Positions 24,197-36,537 of a DNA stretch of 64,000 nucleotides are shown here, one piece after another. The stretch lies in contig NW_026570226.1 in the NCBI RefSeq assembly GCF_019649055.1, positions 1,426,001-1,490,000 on the forward strand, written 5' to 3'. This DNA comes from Paramacrobiotus metropolitanus (taxonomy: Eukaryota > Tardigrada > Eutardigrada > Parachela > Macrobiotidae). Every line of letters begins with the position of its first letter. The first letter of the stretch is position 1. Made by a program: the position numbers and the translations under genes. The notes beneath the pieces are model-generated. The model was given only the letters and a program-made list of their open reading frames with translations, was not told where the DNA came from and ran no database searches.

Positions 24197-27100
24197 ATGG
24201 CAGATCACAGATCACAATTGAGAAGAATCGTGCGACCGATCCTCTTGTGGTGCAATGTATTTTTTGTGTGGTCAACATACGGAGTCCTTCTTCGTGCGGA
24301 TGCCGAGCCTGATCTTCGTTTTCGACCCTTCGCAAAACGTACGTTTTTTTGTGTCACATTCGCTTATTTGATCATAAGCGCATTGAGAATGGTTTATCTG
24401 CGGCAAAATTTTTTTATTTCAAATAAGCCGAACTGCATCATGCTACTCCATCCAAGTTTGCACACTATGCTAAAGGAATTAACTAAATGCCGATATGGTC
24501 AATTCAGGTCTGTGTGTTTGCACAAATATGATTTTCCAGAGTAATCCGGACAATAATATAAGAGCGCGGCGCTGACGTACAAGTGCGAATGCCGGGTGTG
24601 GAAATGTACATAGACGCTTGTTTATAAATATCCAAGTATATGTGCTATCCATATAAAAATATAAGCTCTTCAAATCGATTAACTCGTGTCCGATTTCCGA
24701 TTCTTTCTTCGCTGAATTTTGGCAGTACACTTTTAACCTTCGCAAATAGCTTGAAAAGTGTACTCGCTAGAAATTGATTTCTCCAGCTACGAACCGCAGT
24801 GTTGCAAAGTTAAAACAGTACTTTTTAATTTGATTGTCATAATATACAACGCGCGCCTGACACCATCTGTAGCCAGTTGCAGTAATTAGTAGCTCTAAAA
24901 TTCTGTTGCACCAAAATTTTTTGATTGCCAAACTATCGCTCTTTCTGTGTTCAGCATAATTGCCATGTCATTTATTACGCACACATACGTCGCTATGCCG
25001 GAGACCAATAGCCTTCCACTTACGATGTCACAGTAAAGATGCTGAAAGGCCGTAATAAAGCTTTTGTGTTATTTGCACTGATCAACAAAGTTGCAATTTT
25101 GCATGCAAAGGTCGGCTTATAACAGCAAAAAATTTGCCCTGAAGCTAAGCTAACAAAATTATTTTTTATAATTCCACAGACAGCAAAAATGGTGCATTTT
25201 TTGTAGCAGTAATAAAATTATCCCGTTAATATAACCTATGAGATAGTCAGATAGATAAGCATAGGCTTTTTCTTATTGCGTTTTGTATTGTACTGTATTT
25301 CTGGGCTTACAATTAGATACAGGGTCATAATTGCTCCAGCGGCAGTTTCGAACTTGAAGGTTTTTTAATTTAGAGTTACGATTGACTGCTTTGTTCGAAG
25401 GCGCGGGAAGACAGTTCAAAGTGAAAAGGATGAAGAAAATGAAAAGAAGTAATTACTACGTGCGTGTTTGTACACAGCACGGCCTCGGAATTTGTTACAT
25501 AGTTCCTACTTCTGCTCGTTCTTACCATTGGTACGTACGTAGTTAGTACTACCATGGTAAAACATGATAATCAATATAGAAACTAGCGGTCTTCTGTCTT
25601 GGTACTACGTACAGATATCTTGGTACCAATAAGACAATAACAGTTATTGCCAGACATAGTAAATTATTGACTACAATACTCTGTACTTCCTTAGTTCATT
25701 CGTACAATAGGGTACTTGCACCGGTACCGACGACATTGACATTCTACCGGTAAACTCTAACAAAGAACTACGAGTAGTGTAACAGCTGCAAGCAAATGTA
25801 TTGTTTAAATCTTTTTGGTGCAAGAGCTACTGGAAGGACATCATAATCATGGAGAATTAAAATAAAGTAAATGTTAAACCATTTTACTATATACATAATT
25901 AAAAAAAAAGTATCAAAACATAGCTGATCAAGAATACAGATGTAATACATACACATAAAGTCTCGCTGAAATACATTGCATGATGACCTTTGTTAAAATC
26001 TTTGAAAGCATGCTGATTTTAGGTTATTACTTGATAGCTTAACACGCTATACATTTAGCTGACGTCTTACTTAAAGTTCAAATACGTATCACTTCGTACA
26101 AAATTTGCAGTTATAAAATATATGGTGACAGTTACGGTAATAAAACCAGTCGTTGATAGCCCACCGCAATCACCATAACTTAGCAATAAATTCAAATTAA
26201 ATAGTGGCAAAAAGGGCTTTGCCTGTGGCTTGGGACAGAATTTTAACATCTTTTTAGCATGTTTAACCGACCGCTATTTTTGCAAGAACTCCGCGAGAAC
26301 ACGTCTTGCAACAACAGACCAGAAACGCTAAACAAAAAACTGGTTACGCTAACGAAGATTTTTTGTCATCGCACTTCACAAACAATAAACGAAAAGTTCC
26401 AGATCATCGTGAATTAGGTAAAACAGAAAAGAGTTTTGTAAACCGAATGACAAGCTTAAGCTGCTAAAAATTCTTGTACGCCAATCCCTAACACGAGGTA
26501 TCAAGCCGTTGCAAAACTGATATTCTCATCAACACGTTCATTAGATTTAACAAGGTTGGGTGTTTCCATAGATTTTCTATTAAAATTAATACCGAAAAAC
26601 TCAATTATAATTTAATTAAATATTAGCGCGATAAAAAACAGTGGTGATGAAAGCACAAAATTCGCGTACATAACTCCAATAATTCTGTGCTTAACAGCCA
26701 CCCCAGTGATGGTGTTACTGGTGTATGACCATAATACAAAGACCGTCCTTAACGATCGACATCCAATACTCTCGCAGAAAAAAAATTGAATTCGCCTCCT
26801 TTTACGTAGTCCGTTTTGTGAAATCTATTTCAGAATTCAATAGTTATTAATGAAAAATATTGCCTTACGTTTTCTTTATGAGAAACGTTCGTGGATGTGT
26901 GTAGCTTCCGGGTTCGGTTAACATCCTTATAGCTTCCAACAGTTCCCATTAATTCAAAGTCCAACATAATTGAGTCCATCTTTTGGGATTAGATGTCCAC
27001 ATGGATAAATTCTATTGCATAACATTTATGTAAAACATCCAAATTCGCACAACGTTATGCACATTTCATTATCTCTTTCAAATAATTATTCCAGACTAAT

Positions 27101-30100
27101 TATTCCAGACTAATTATTCACCGCAGTTCATAGTTCAAAGTGTTGTGTAACTTGCTGATGTCTGCATTGAATAAGATGTGTAATTAAATATTATACGAAC
27201 ACGCAGTGCTTATACCTAGCCTTTCGATACAAAAAAATAATGTGATAACCGTGTGATATCCAGCCTGTTCTGAATAATATTATGCAGAAGCCATATATAC
27301 GTTCCGGCATTTTCGCGGCAAATACCTTGTTTTACAGTGAAACTTCCACAACAGTTGGTTTTTACTCGAACAAAAGGAAATACATAGAGAATATATATAA
27401 TATTCTGTTATAAGCATTTGGGTGCTCAATGTGGATAATGAAAGGATTCATAGTCTAGATTTAATTTTTGAAATACTTGATTTTGTAAATTTGACCACGT
27501 ATTGTAGATGTGTAATACTTGTACTGTATATTGTGCGTTCGCAGCGGGTGTGACTGGGTAAAGGGCGCATGTCCGACTGACCGGCATGTGCAACCTCTAA
27601 GTTCGGAGAGATCCAGCTACTATCCAAATGCATACAAAAAAGGGCACACACATCTTAACATCCAGATTGACGCTTAACAACGTCCAGGACCACTGCACGC
27701 GGCATAATGGATTCAGAAGTGTTATGTCTCCAGTATATAATATTATACGGTACATGCGCCGTGTTCACTTTCCTCGGTCCTTCGCTTCTGGGACAGTACA
27801 CACGGTGGCGTACGTTAGACTGATTGGTTCCGCTGTTTCATTCTCTAGCGAGTCGGAAGCGTAGGGTAAAAAAATCTGGGGTGATTATTGTGTTTTCTTA
27901 CGGATCACCGCCATTTGCAGATTGCAATTGCACTCTCTCACAGCGGCAACTGCACTATAAACTCACCATTGCACACACACACTGGCATACCATGCCAGTG
28001 CATTGGGCGCATTTCTCTTATGCTGACTATATTCCCGTCGCACCATGCCCACAGGATCGAGCGACCACGGAGGCGGGCTCGTGCACGATCCCGGCATGTG
28101 TATCGGTAAATTGTGTTACACACCCGCACTTGACAATAAATGATCATTTGACAAAAGTAGTGTGCTGCAGTGCGCCGCGCGTTAGAAGCCGTTCTTGTAT
28201 ACACACCATTACAGACATCTTTTCACACATGTTGCCCGTGTGCGCCATTTAGTTACGTCGTAGACGAAATTAACATTTTCTGGCGCACGGTGAAATGACG
28301 CCGCGGACGTCGTCGACGTCGGCATCCCGACTGTGGTTTCCGTTGAACCATCCCGATTCGTCTTTTGTTTTCTTATGATAATCCGTTGCCCCATCAAGAG
28401 TGTGGTCTATATGCCGCCGACCGACAATAGTCGGGTCGGGACCGGAAATTTTCAGCGCGGTCGTGTACTGATTATGATCAGAGTGTGTGTTGCGCCGCTT
28501 GTATCACAGTCATAACAATGTAACAGACAACTATATACCCGAGCTCTCTGTGTCTATACGCATCACTGCAACGGTAATGGGAATTTTCAAGCGGATATCG
28601 CTGGATGACGATGGCCGAATTGATTACACCACTCCGGCAACAATTTGTTATTGTTACTGCTGTAGTTTTGCTGTCACAAGGTACCCATTTTGTTGGCCAT
28701 AATTGCCGGCTGGCTGGCTGGCAGATGTGTTAGAGAATGGCCGGCCAGATAATGCACTTAAGGGATTAACAGTCCATCCTTCACTGGTTGGATGCTTTTT
28801 TTGGACATGTTACCCCCAGTCAATGCACTGTTGAAAATTTGCTTTTGAAAAACACAGACAATATAATACCATGATACATCATCGTTTTGGACTTCCTGTG
28901 GCGCAAAAGGCTTGGCCAGTTGTGTTTCCTTGGCACTGCGACTCCGCTGAGCGTTCATGCGACGCTGTAGTTGGCTATGTACAGTTATTTGATTACGCGT
29001 GTGCCAGCCGTAAATCCTTTTGCAGGCCAAAGTAATATTTTAATTTCTTAAAAAATCTGGGACAAAATTTTGGTGCCGCCAAAAAGGTTATTTGCACCAT
29101 TAAAAACTGTTAATATTCTAAAATTCAATTTGCAGAAAGCACCAGCAAATGAAATGTATGATGTGAAACGACGAAGCGACCTTTGCGCTGCACAGCTCCA
29201 CGCTTTATTTATCTGACCCTTCAAAACTGATAACGTGATACGTTGCATTTTAGCTGTAGTGAATTTTACTGCTGGCCTAATACTGTGGTTTTCAACAGTG
29301 TAATGTTTTTGCAGTTATTCCGGGTTGTAAAAAAGACAGTTTTTGTACACAAAAGATAAACTTCCATATAGAACATAAAATCGCATTTTCCAAACAAACC
29401 TTTGAGCTTTATTAAAAGCATCCCACATCGGTCTCACGTTTTTGTTATATATATTGACTCGTTCTCTGTTTACTTTTCGTTAATTTCTGAATGAATTGGA
29501 GCTGATTAAATATCATCTTTTTTTTGCAGCAATGGAATTAATGGCCGATGAACATGAGTATCGCCTCATGAGCTACTTGTTAGACAGTAAGTAGTTACAT
29601 TTTTCTCTGCACATTGACCACGATGCTGACAGCTAATGATTGTGAAACTTTTTTCGGCTTCATGTAAGCAAATAATTGCCGACATTAGGCATAATAGCGG
29701 GATTATAAGGAGAAATCAGTGAAGTGATCTCTTCGGTTGCGTTCGATTTTCTTGTGTTGCAGATTACAATAAAGCTGTACGTCCGGCAAAGAACCACACC
29801 GAACCGCTTACTGTCACATTTGGGGTCGCTCTTACTCAGCTAATCGATGTGGTAAGTACCGCAACACAACAGTAACCTCTTTTATTGCACGACAATTATA
29901 TTTAACCATGTTGACGTCGCCACTGAAAACCATATTATTATGTTCATTTGGCGACTTTGACCGGTTGATAGGTAATATTATATCTTTACAAATTGATCAT
30001 TTGGTATTACAATTATAAGATGGGCGAAATCGGTCCAACAGTTTTTTTCTTTAAAACGCACTGCACTAAACTTTTGATGTGATTTAGCAGTAGTAGCACT

Positions 30101-33100
30101 TTAGGAGATATCTAAAAAAAGGACCACGAACAAACGAAATTCTAAAAAATCTCTTCTAAAAAAGTTGAACTGAGCAAAAGCATACTCAACAAATGCGACA
30201 AGGGCTGATGAAAAATAATAAGTATTGTGAAATAGCAAACCATATTGGTTTTGCGATAGGAGCTTTGCTTTTAACGATTTTCAAGCATAAATTAACCGGG
30301 CTCTAGAATCAGGTAGTAATTTGCCGGCGAGTGGCTTCGAACAGGAAATCAAAGTTAAAACTACTTGTACTCTATTTACGCAATGCGTAAACGACAGGCT
30401 TGACTAAACGTGCGGTTAAGGAAGAGCTTTTAGGAAATTTGCATTTGCAGCTTGGAGTGCTTAATGCCCGGTGGCTTTGGCGGCTTAGGATATTATTTTG
30501 CATTCCATAACATTTATTTGATAACGTTTCGAAATCCTCTTTCGAAGTGGAACACTTTCTGCTTAAAAGGAATTTGCTCTTTTGTCTAGGACTAATACTT
30601 GAGCTAAGAGCTTTTTGGGTATAATTTGCAATTTCCCATGACTCATGTGGTTTAACGCTGAAGATACCTTTTCTCGTTTTCCGGTGTGTTTCGATGAAAT
30701 TAAAAAACGCATTATTGTTGAGAAACCGTTTTCCAGAAATCGTTTACTACGTGCTTACAATACGTAATCGCTTTCAAGAGCAACCCCTATTGATATAAAT
30801 TATGATAATACGTGCTATAATAGTTTTGCTTTGCAGGATGAAAAAAATCAGATAATGACGGTAAGTAAGAAAACGCGAATTTATTATAAACTGCTCAATT
30901 ACTTCTAGCGTATATAGGTTAGTTAATGATATACTCACAAAATATACGTCGGATATGCAATTATCTTTGTCCAGTCACTTGAGACACGAAGCTGACCTTA
31001 CCCTACAGTAGATTAGAGCGTTGTGCATTGGCGTTGTAATTACTAATTGCCAATACTGAAAATTTTTTGCTGTCATTTATCAGACCAATTGTTGGCTAAA
31101 TCAAGTTTGGCTGGACAACAACTTAAGATGGAATCCAGCTAGCTTCGGAAATATTACGACCATAAGAATTCCTTCCGAAAAGATATGGAAGCCTGACCTG
31201 CTTTTGTATAACAAGTATGCAAATACTTTCTATTATTTAAATGTGGATATTATAACAGAATAGGTACACCGATTTTAACAATATTTACTTTTCTAGTGCC
31301 GATTCTGATTATTATCACAAAGTAATCAGCACAAATGCGATAGTGCAATACGATGGGTAAGAATAAGAGGACAGAAAGATACTGTAGCTGTTATTGTTAT
31401 TAGGTAATATGCAAATTTTTCGTGCATATAAAATCTTCCCGGTACTTTATGGAAAAGATTTTTGCTTAAAAATAATCTTTCACTTAATTTTATAATATAC
31501 CTTATCAGAATTAAGTTATTTCAGGAATGTCACATGGCTGGCGAGCACAATTTTCCGCAGTTCGTGTGAGATTGATGTTCAGTATTTTCCTTTCGACCAA
31601 CAGAACTGTTCCATGAAGGTAAATTTGTAAAAAAGTGTGTTTGAACGAATCTTGTGCAATTTACACACATACTTAATAACTGAAGCTTTAATGGCTATAA
31701 ATTTTTTTGTGAAAAGTTATTAACGGCCAGCTGTTGCGAATTGCGATAATTATTGTATACAGATATACCTGCGTAGCTGCCAGTTACATACAATATACTG
31801 AATTCATCGCCAATTAGTGAATTGTTGCAGGTGTATTATTCTAAATTGCATCGAATAATATCTGTAAGCTATACAGTAAATTTTTGTCAAATTTAATTAT
31901 ACGGCAGCTTCTTGCCTTTAGCGATCGGAACCTATTCTACTGAAATCATTAAGGTGACAAGGAATGTACGGTACATTTGACTTGGGCTAAAAATCGAAAA
32001 TTATTTAGCGTATCGATTTGTACTGCAGACAACAATAACGTTTTGTATGTCATGTATCGTGCTATCAACATGGTCCTGCTTTTACTTTTCTATTTTAATA
32101 ATACTAATACCGCTATTTGTCGGCTTGTAAAAAATTGTCAAAATAAAGATAATTTTTTAATTGTATATCTGCTGCAGACTGTGCCATTACAAACAATGTG
32201 CAAGAACCCATAATTGTATGAATAAACAGAATAAATTTCTGTCGGGGTATGATTCGTGCAAATGATTCTTAAGCTGTTGTTTGCCTCTTTGCAGTTCGCC
32301 AGCTGGACATACGATGGGTAAGTAGCACTTCACGTGAAATTCGCTGTATTTATATCCAGCCAGACGTGCAACTGCATAGTACAGACGCCCTTTTGAAAAC
32401 GACTTCCGTTCTGCAGGTATAAAGTCGTAAGTGGCTTCCACCTTACCCTGCAAACTACGCCATACGGCTATATCGATGGCTTCTGCAAACAACTTGTTTT
32501 CAGGATCTGGTCATTACAACGGAAGTGGGAGATTTGAGCAATTACGTACACAGCTGCGAATGGGACCTGATCAACATGACGGCCAAGCGGAATGTCGTCA
32601 AATATTCTTGCTGTTAGTACTTTGTTCTTTTCAGAGTTTACCTTTCTTCGAAATATTGCTTACATTTTTTAAACCGTCAGAAATTAAATACGTACATACC
32701 ACAATAAAAATAGCAAACTCCTGTCAAAAAAGTTACACCAAAAAGGGCAATCTTGTTACCAAGTATTTAATTAATTATAAACCCGGCCCAATTATCTGCT
32801 ACCCTACCAAGATAATTACTTAATGTCTTGAAAAGAAATCTCATTATAAAAGACTGCGAGAGTAACTTGTTTGATGTTTGATTAACTCCCGTTACAGGTC
32901 CCGAACCGTATCCGGATATCACGATAACACTGATTATTCTGCGCAAACCACTGTTTTACGTGTTCAATTACTTGATGCCCTGTGCCTTAATCACGGTTTT
33001 GGCTTTCCTGGGTTTCTATACTCCCAGTGAAAGTGGAGAAAAAGTTACACTAGGGATTACCACATTATTGAGCATGACCGTGTTCTTGATGATGGTGGGC

Positions 33101-34393
33101 GAATCGATGCCCCCCACATCTAAATCATTGCCGCTCATCGGTAAGTCAACTCACTTATCCCAGAATCATTGATAATTTAATATAAGGGGTTCTTCACCGA
33201 GGTACATGAGATTGTACACTAGGCCCTACCCTGCGTTGGACACACGACAGCAACAATTTTTCTATGTTTGACGCGGCAAATTAATGAAGACGATATAAAA
33301 TCAATAATTTCTGTCTCTGATATGCCGACAACTTCCTATCGTATACTAAGGTAGTAAGCACATGCGCTAGCGCTGTTTGTGAGACAAGCGGTAAAAAATT
33401 GTGATATTTCTTGTTGAAATGGATTTGACAAATTGTGTACGAGTATGGTGGAAAATATTATATGAAGGAAAATTAAGTGGAAAATATTGGAATATTGTCA
33501 AGGTACATCGTTTTTCCTTTAATCAGAAACTGTTATGATGGTGGTGATAAATTTCACACGTACCATTTGAGAGGAATAGTTTAAATTTCAAGGTATCGGT
33601 TGGTGAATATCCGTATTGAGACCGTGCAGATTTACAAACATTGGAAACGGTTCTCGGAAAAATCCATTTGTAGTATTTCCATTGTAGTTTTACCAATTAG
33701 TCAACTTTGCTTGAAACAAATAAGTGACATTCTGTGTAGACATTTGTTTTTTCAGCTGTTTACTACGGGATCACCATTTTTCTGGTGGCCCTGGCTACCG
33801 CCGTGCAGGTCGTCACGTTAAACATGCACCATCGCGGCACACGCGGTCAGAAAGTGCCGCATTACCTCAAGGTCGTTGTGCTGGGGTACATGGCGCCCTG
33901 CCTGCGGATCCACATCGAAGGCACATCCCGGCAGTATCGTGTACGTCCACCCAAGCCCCCGCATCCTGACCGGGGCGGCTACATCCGTCCAGCTACACAC
34001 CTGTCAATGGAGAATATCAACCAGAACGATACCGGCACCGCCGGCAAACTGGTCATGCAGAACGGTATCATTCGAGCCGGGACGTCGTCTTCGGCGCGGG
34101 ATTATTCCAGCGCGGCACAGGAGCAGTTCCAGTTTGACACCCAGGAGAACTTCAATCATCCCTTTCTGGACACCTTTGAGCGGCAGTTTCTGCGGGTGCT
34201 GAATAAAGTCTACCAGACCATAGAACGCAATGAGATGCGGCTAAGTGAGCAGGATTATAAGGACAGTTTGTGCTTAGAATGGCAGGAAGTTGCCTTAGTG
34301 CTGGATCGATTCTTACTGTTGGTATTCTTTGTGGCTACACTGTTCTTTTCAGGTATAATTATTTTTGATGCACCCCATGCACGCATTAGATAG
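24197..34393 (+). CDS. Nicotinic acetylcholine receptor alpha-type subunit A
   Basis: This is a Cys-loop ligand-gated cation channel subunit, expected in the plasma membrane of neurons or muscle. Exons: 24197-24338 (tentative), 29530-29586, 29763-29851, 30837-30860, 31084-31214, 31297-31356, 31525-31618, 32295-32317, 32417-32426, 32504-32612, 32898-33140, 33756-34393; total 539 aa. Exon 1 encodes a signal peptide cleaved near LLRADA. Visible marks are LLLYNNAD (loop A), FASWTYDG (loop B), a 13-residue Cys loop between the two Cys of [17 protein letters not shown], and loop C YSCCPEPYPD with vicinal cysteines and both tyrosines. The M2 segment [13 protein letters not shown] with Glu at -1' predicts cation selectivity. 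M1-M4 and a roughly 120-residue M3-M4 loop follow. Exon 1 fits in phase but lies across a 5.2-kb intron, so the true 5' end could differ. Confidence 0.88.
24339..29529 (+). other. Long putative first intron of receptor A
   Basis: The sequence is mostly AT-rich with no clear gene. It contains a duplicated 14-nt unit (TTATTCCAGACTAA type) at about 27084-27120, a GC-richer segment at 27600-28740 with GACGTC-type palindromes near 28300-28325 that could be a promoter, and a candidate minus-strand small gene at 28758-29248. If the GC-rich segment is the real promoter, the first coding exon at 24197 may be wrong. Confidence 0.4.
28758..29248 (-). CDS. Weak candidate small gene (mitochondrial-type N-terminus)
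   Basis: An ATG at 29248 opens a frame whose start, [17 protein letters not shown], is rich in Arg, Ser and hydrophobics and acid-free, like a mitochondrial presequence. About 30 bp after that frame's stop, a second minus-strand frame (29030-28758) of coding-like composition reads through [20 protein letters not shown] could not find a clean splice joining the two, and neither part matches a family I know. It would be antisense and nested in the first intron of receptor A. Confidence 0.22.
32417..32426 (+). other. 10-nt microexon of receptor A (loop B region)
   Basis: The ten bases GTATAAAGTC lie between CTGCAG and GTAAGT and encode the YKV that follows loop B. Exons 8, 9 and 10 sum to 142 nt (23+10+109), identical to the single 142-nt exon at this place in receptors B and C. 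This supports the microexon strongly. Confidence 0.85.
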
Positions 34394-36537
34394 ATTATGT
34401 GGTTTTTGCTCATTCGGCAAAACAGTCTGTTTTACAATTACACGTGTAAAATATGCTCAAGAATTGAACAATGCAAGAATATTTGTGAAGAATGCAATAA
34501 ATTTTACGGAGAAAGAGTGACCTTTACTAGATTGTTCCTACAATATAACAAGCTACGCTGTTACAATCTCCAGCTGTATTTCCAAATGGGTTTCGCTAAA
34601 TTGCATGTTTTTGTAAAATCAAAAGATTCTTTATCATGCGTGATGTGTAATGTGTAATTAATCTATGAAGAGAGAAACAAATTAAGTAAAACCCATCAAT
34701 AGACTGGCTCAGTAAAGAACATCGTACGGCCCATATGGGAGATACGCTTGACATCGACATCATACTTTAATTTCTTTACTTGCATATTATAAAAGAAACT
34801 ATATTGCAATTTGCCTTGGGATTGTTGCACTTTATTATGCTTTTTTGTCATTATCTTGGTTACACTTAGATTTTCGAATATGTGTACAACCAGGTGAACA
34901 GATATGTTTAGGAACTCTTTAAGCAGATTATCACCGAGATAGAAATATGGATTCGACCACTCGAAAATGCCTGCCATCTGGTCATGTGTAACCGCACATT
35001 ATATTGTAAAGCTCAAGTTTCCATTTTCTGACACAATCGGTTTTCTTTGCAGTACGCCGTAAAGTAGTGTTTGTTTTTCTAATGAAATAACGAGACCCAG
35101 TGTTGATTCAGGAGAGTAATTTCCCCATAGAAGAACGCCAGTGCCGGCCGTAACCTTTACATCATTTTGTGCGGAAAATCATCAGCGCTTGTTCATATCT
35201 GGGTTTTCAGCCTTTTCACAACCAACTTCTCTGATTAAAAGCCTACTTCACTGTGCGGTGCTGTGCTGTCGTATATTTGAATATGCATGGAGTGGGACAG
35301 AGCGGTATGAATACACACAAAAGACGCTGCGGCTGTGCCACAGTAAAGTGCTTGATTGAACCGGAAATGGTCTCAGCATCCGCGGCGCAAGTTTGTGGAC
35401 ATGTGTTCAGGCGTCCATACATTTGCTTAGAAAACCTTACAACTACCATATATACCGTACAAGCAAATGCGTATAATATTGGCGCAGCTTTATGTCCTTA
35501 AGCGATGCGTAATTTAATTGATTTACTAATTTTTTCCTGTCCGGATGCCGAACCGGCGCTGTGTGTCCTGTATAAACATGCCGTTAGTTTCGAAATATTA
35601 TTAGGTAAATAATAGCCAAAGTGATTTTATGTTAATGGACATCCGCAGATGGGGCGCCCCGAACGCTGTAATGCACACTGCGTCGATGGTTGCGTAAACC
35701 GCGACATAATATGATTCCGTCGGCTAATTTTGAGAGTGCTCAACCGCTTTTAGCGTTATAGTGTAACATGTGTATATATTCTGTGCAGATTGGCGCATCT
35801 CCCGCGAAAGTCATTAGAGCGTCGTAAGCATCATCATAGACAAGAGCGCATTATATCGCTGAATACAATTGTCTTACTACCCATCTTTCTGCTCCTGCTT
35901 GACTGGATATACGACAAGTTAGTGCCGGAAATACCAACCGGAATGGACAGGAAATGCGCTTCAAATGGGTTTGATTGTGGAGAAAGAGTTTGAGTAATTT
36001 ATCGCCTGTCATGTATTATTCGGCTTGTCTACCCTTTGTATCCCGTACGTGACCATGCTCCCGGGGTTATCAAGTTTATTAAGATCTGTTGCGCGTGAAA
36101 GACATTCCACATATACGCATTGAAAACCAGAAATAACACTGTACGCAACATTAATGCGTAATAACCTACTCCGGGGCTTGCTTCACCTAATTCCTCATCC
36201 ATGGAAATCCTGGGAAATTTCTTCTGCGATCGGTTCTCCCTGTGTATATAGCAAATTGACTTAGGAGTTTTTTCTGTCTAATTATCACACCGTATACACA
36301 TCTGGCATGGACTATTCCGACCTTCCACCGGTGTATATATGGATGAGATTATCCAGCAGCTGGCACAGAAAAGGTACAGTCAGACCGCTCCGAGACCGTC
36401 GGCACTTATCTATCATCAAATGATCCAACGGGATTTGGGATTCTGATCAGATGATCCCGTGGATACCAGAAACTTTCAATTTAGCTTGACTTTAGCGGTG
36501 AATGAACTATGTGAAACAGAGGATATTATACGAAATT
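34394..36537. other. Spacer between receptor genes A and B
   Basis: No gene is supported. A 35-codon open frame starting at 36340 precedes the receptor B start by about 200 bp and might be an upstream ORF. A hydrophobic frame at 35790-35993 was considered and rejected as an alternative first exon. Confidence 0.4.

Noticed and set aside
25500..25750. GTAC-rich, repeat-like sequence
   Set aside because: Irregular short palindromes of low complexity; no defined unit, and similar GTAC-rich patches occur in other spacers.
35790..35993. Hydrophobic frame considered as first exon of receptor B
   Set aside because: No phase-1 consensus donor at its end, whereas 36538-36628 gives a signal peptide and a GTAAG donor in the required phase.
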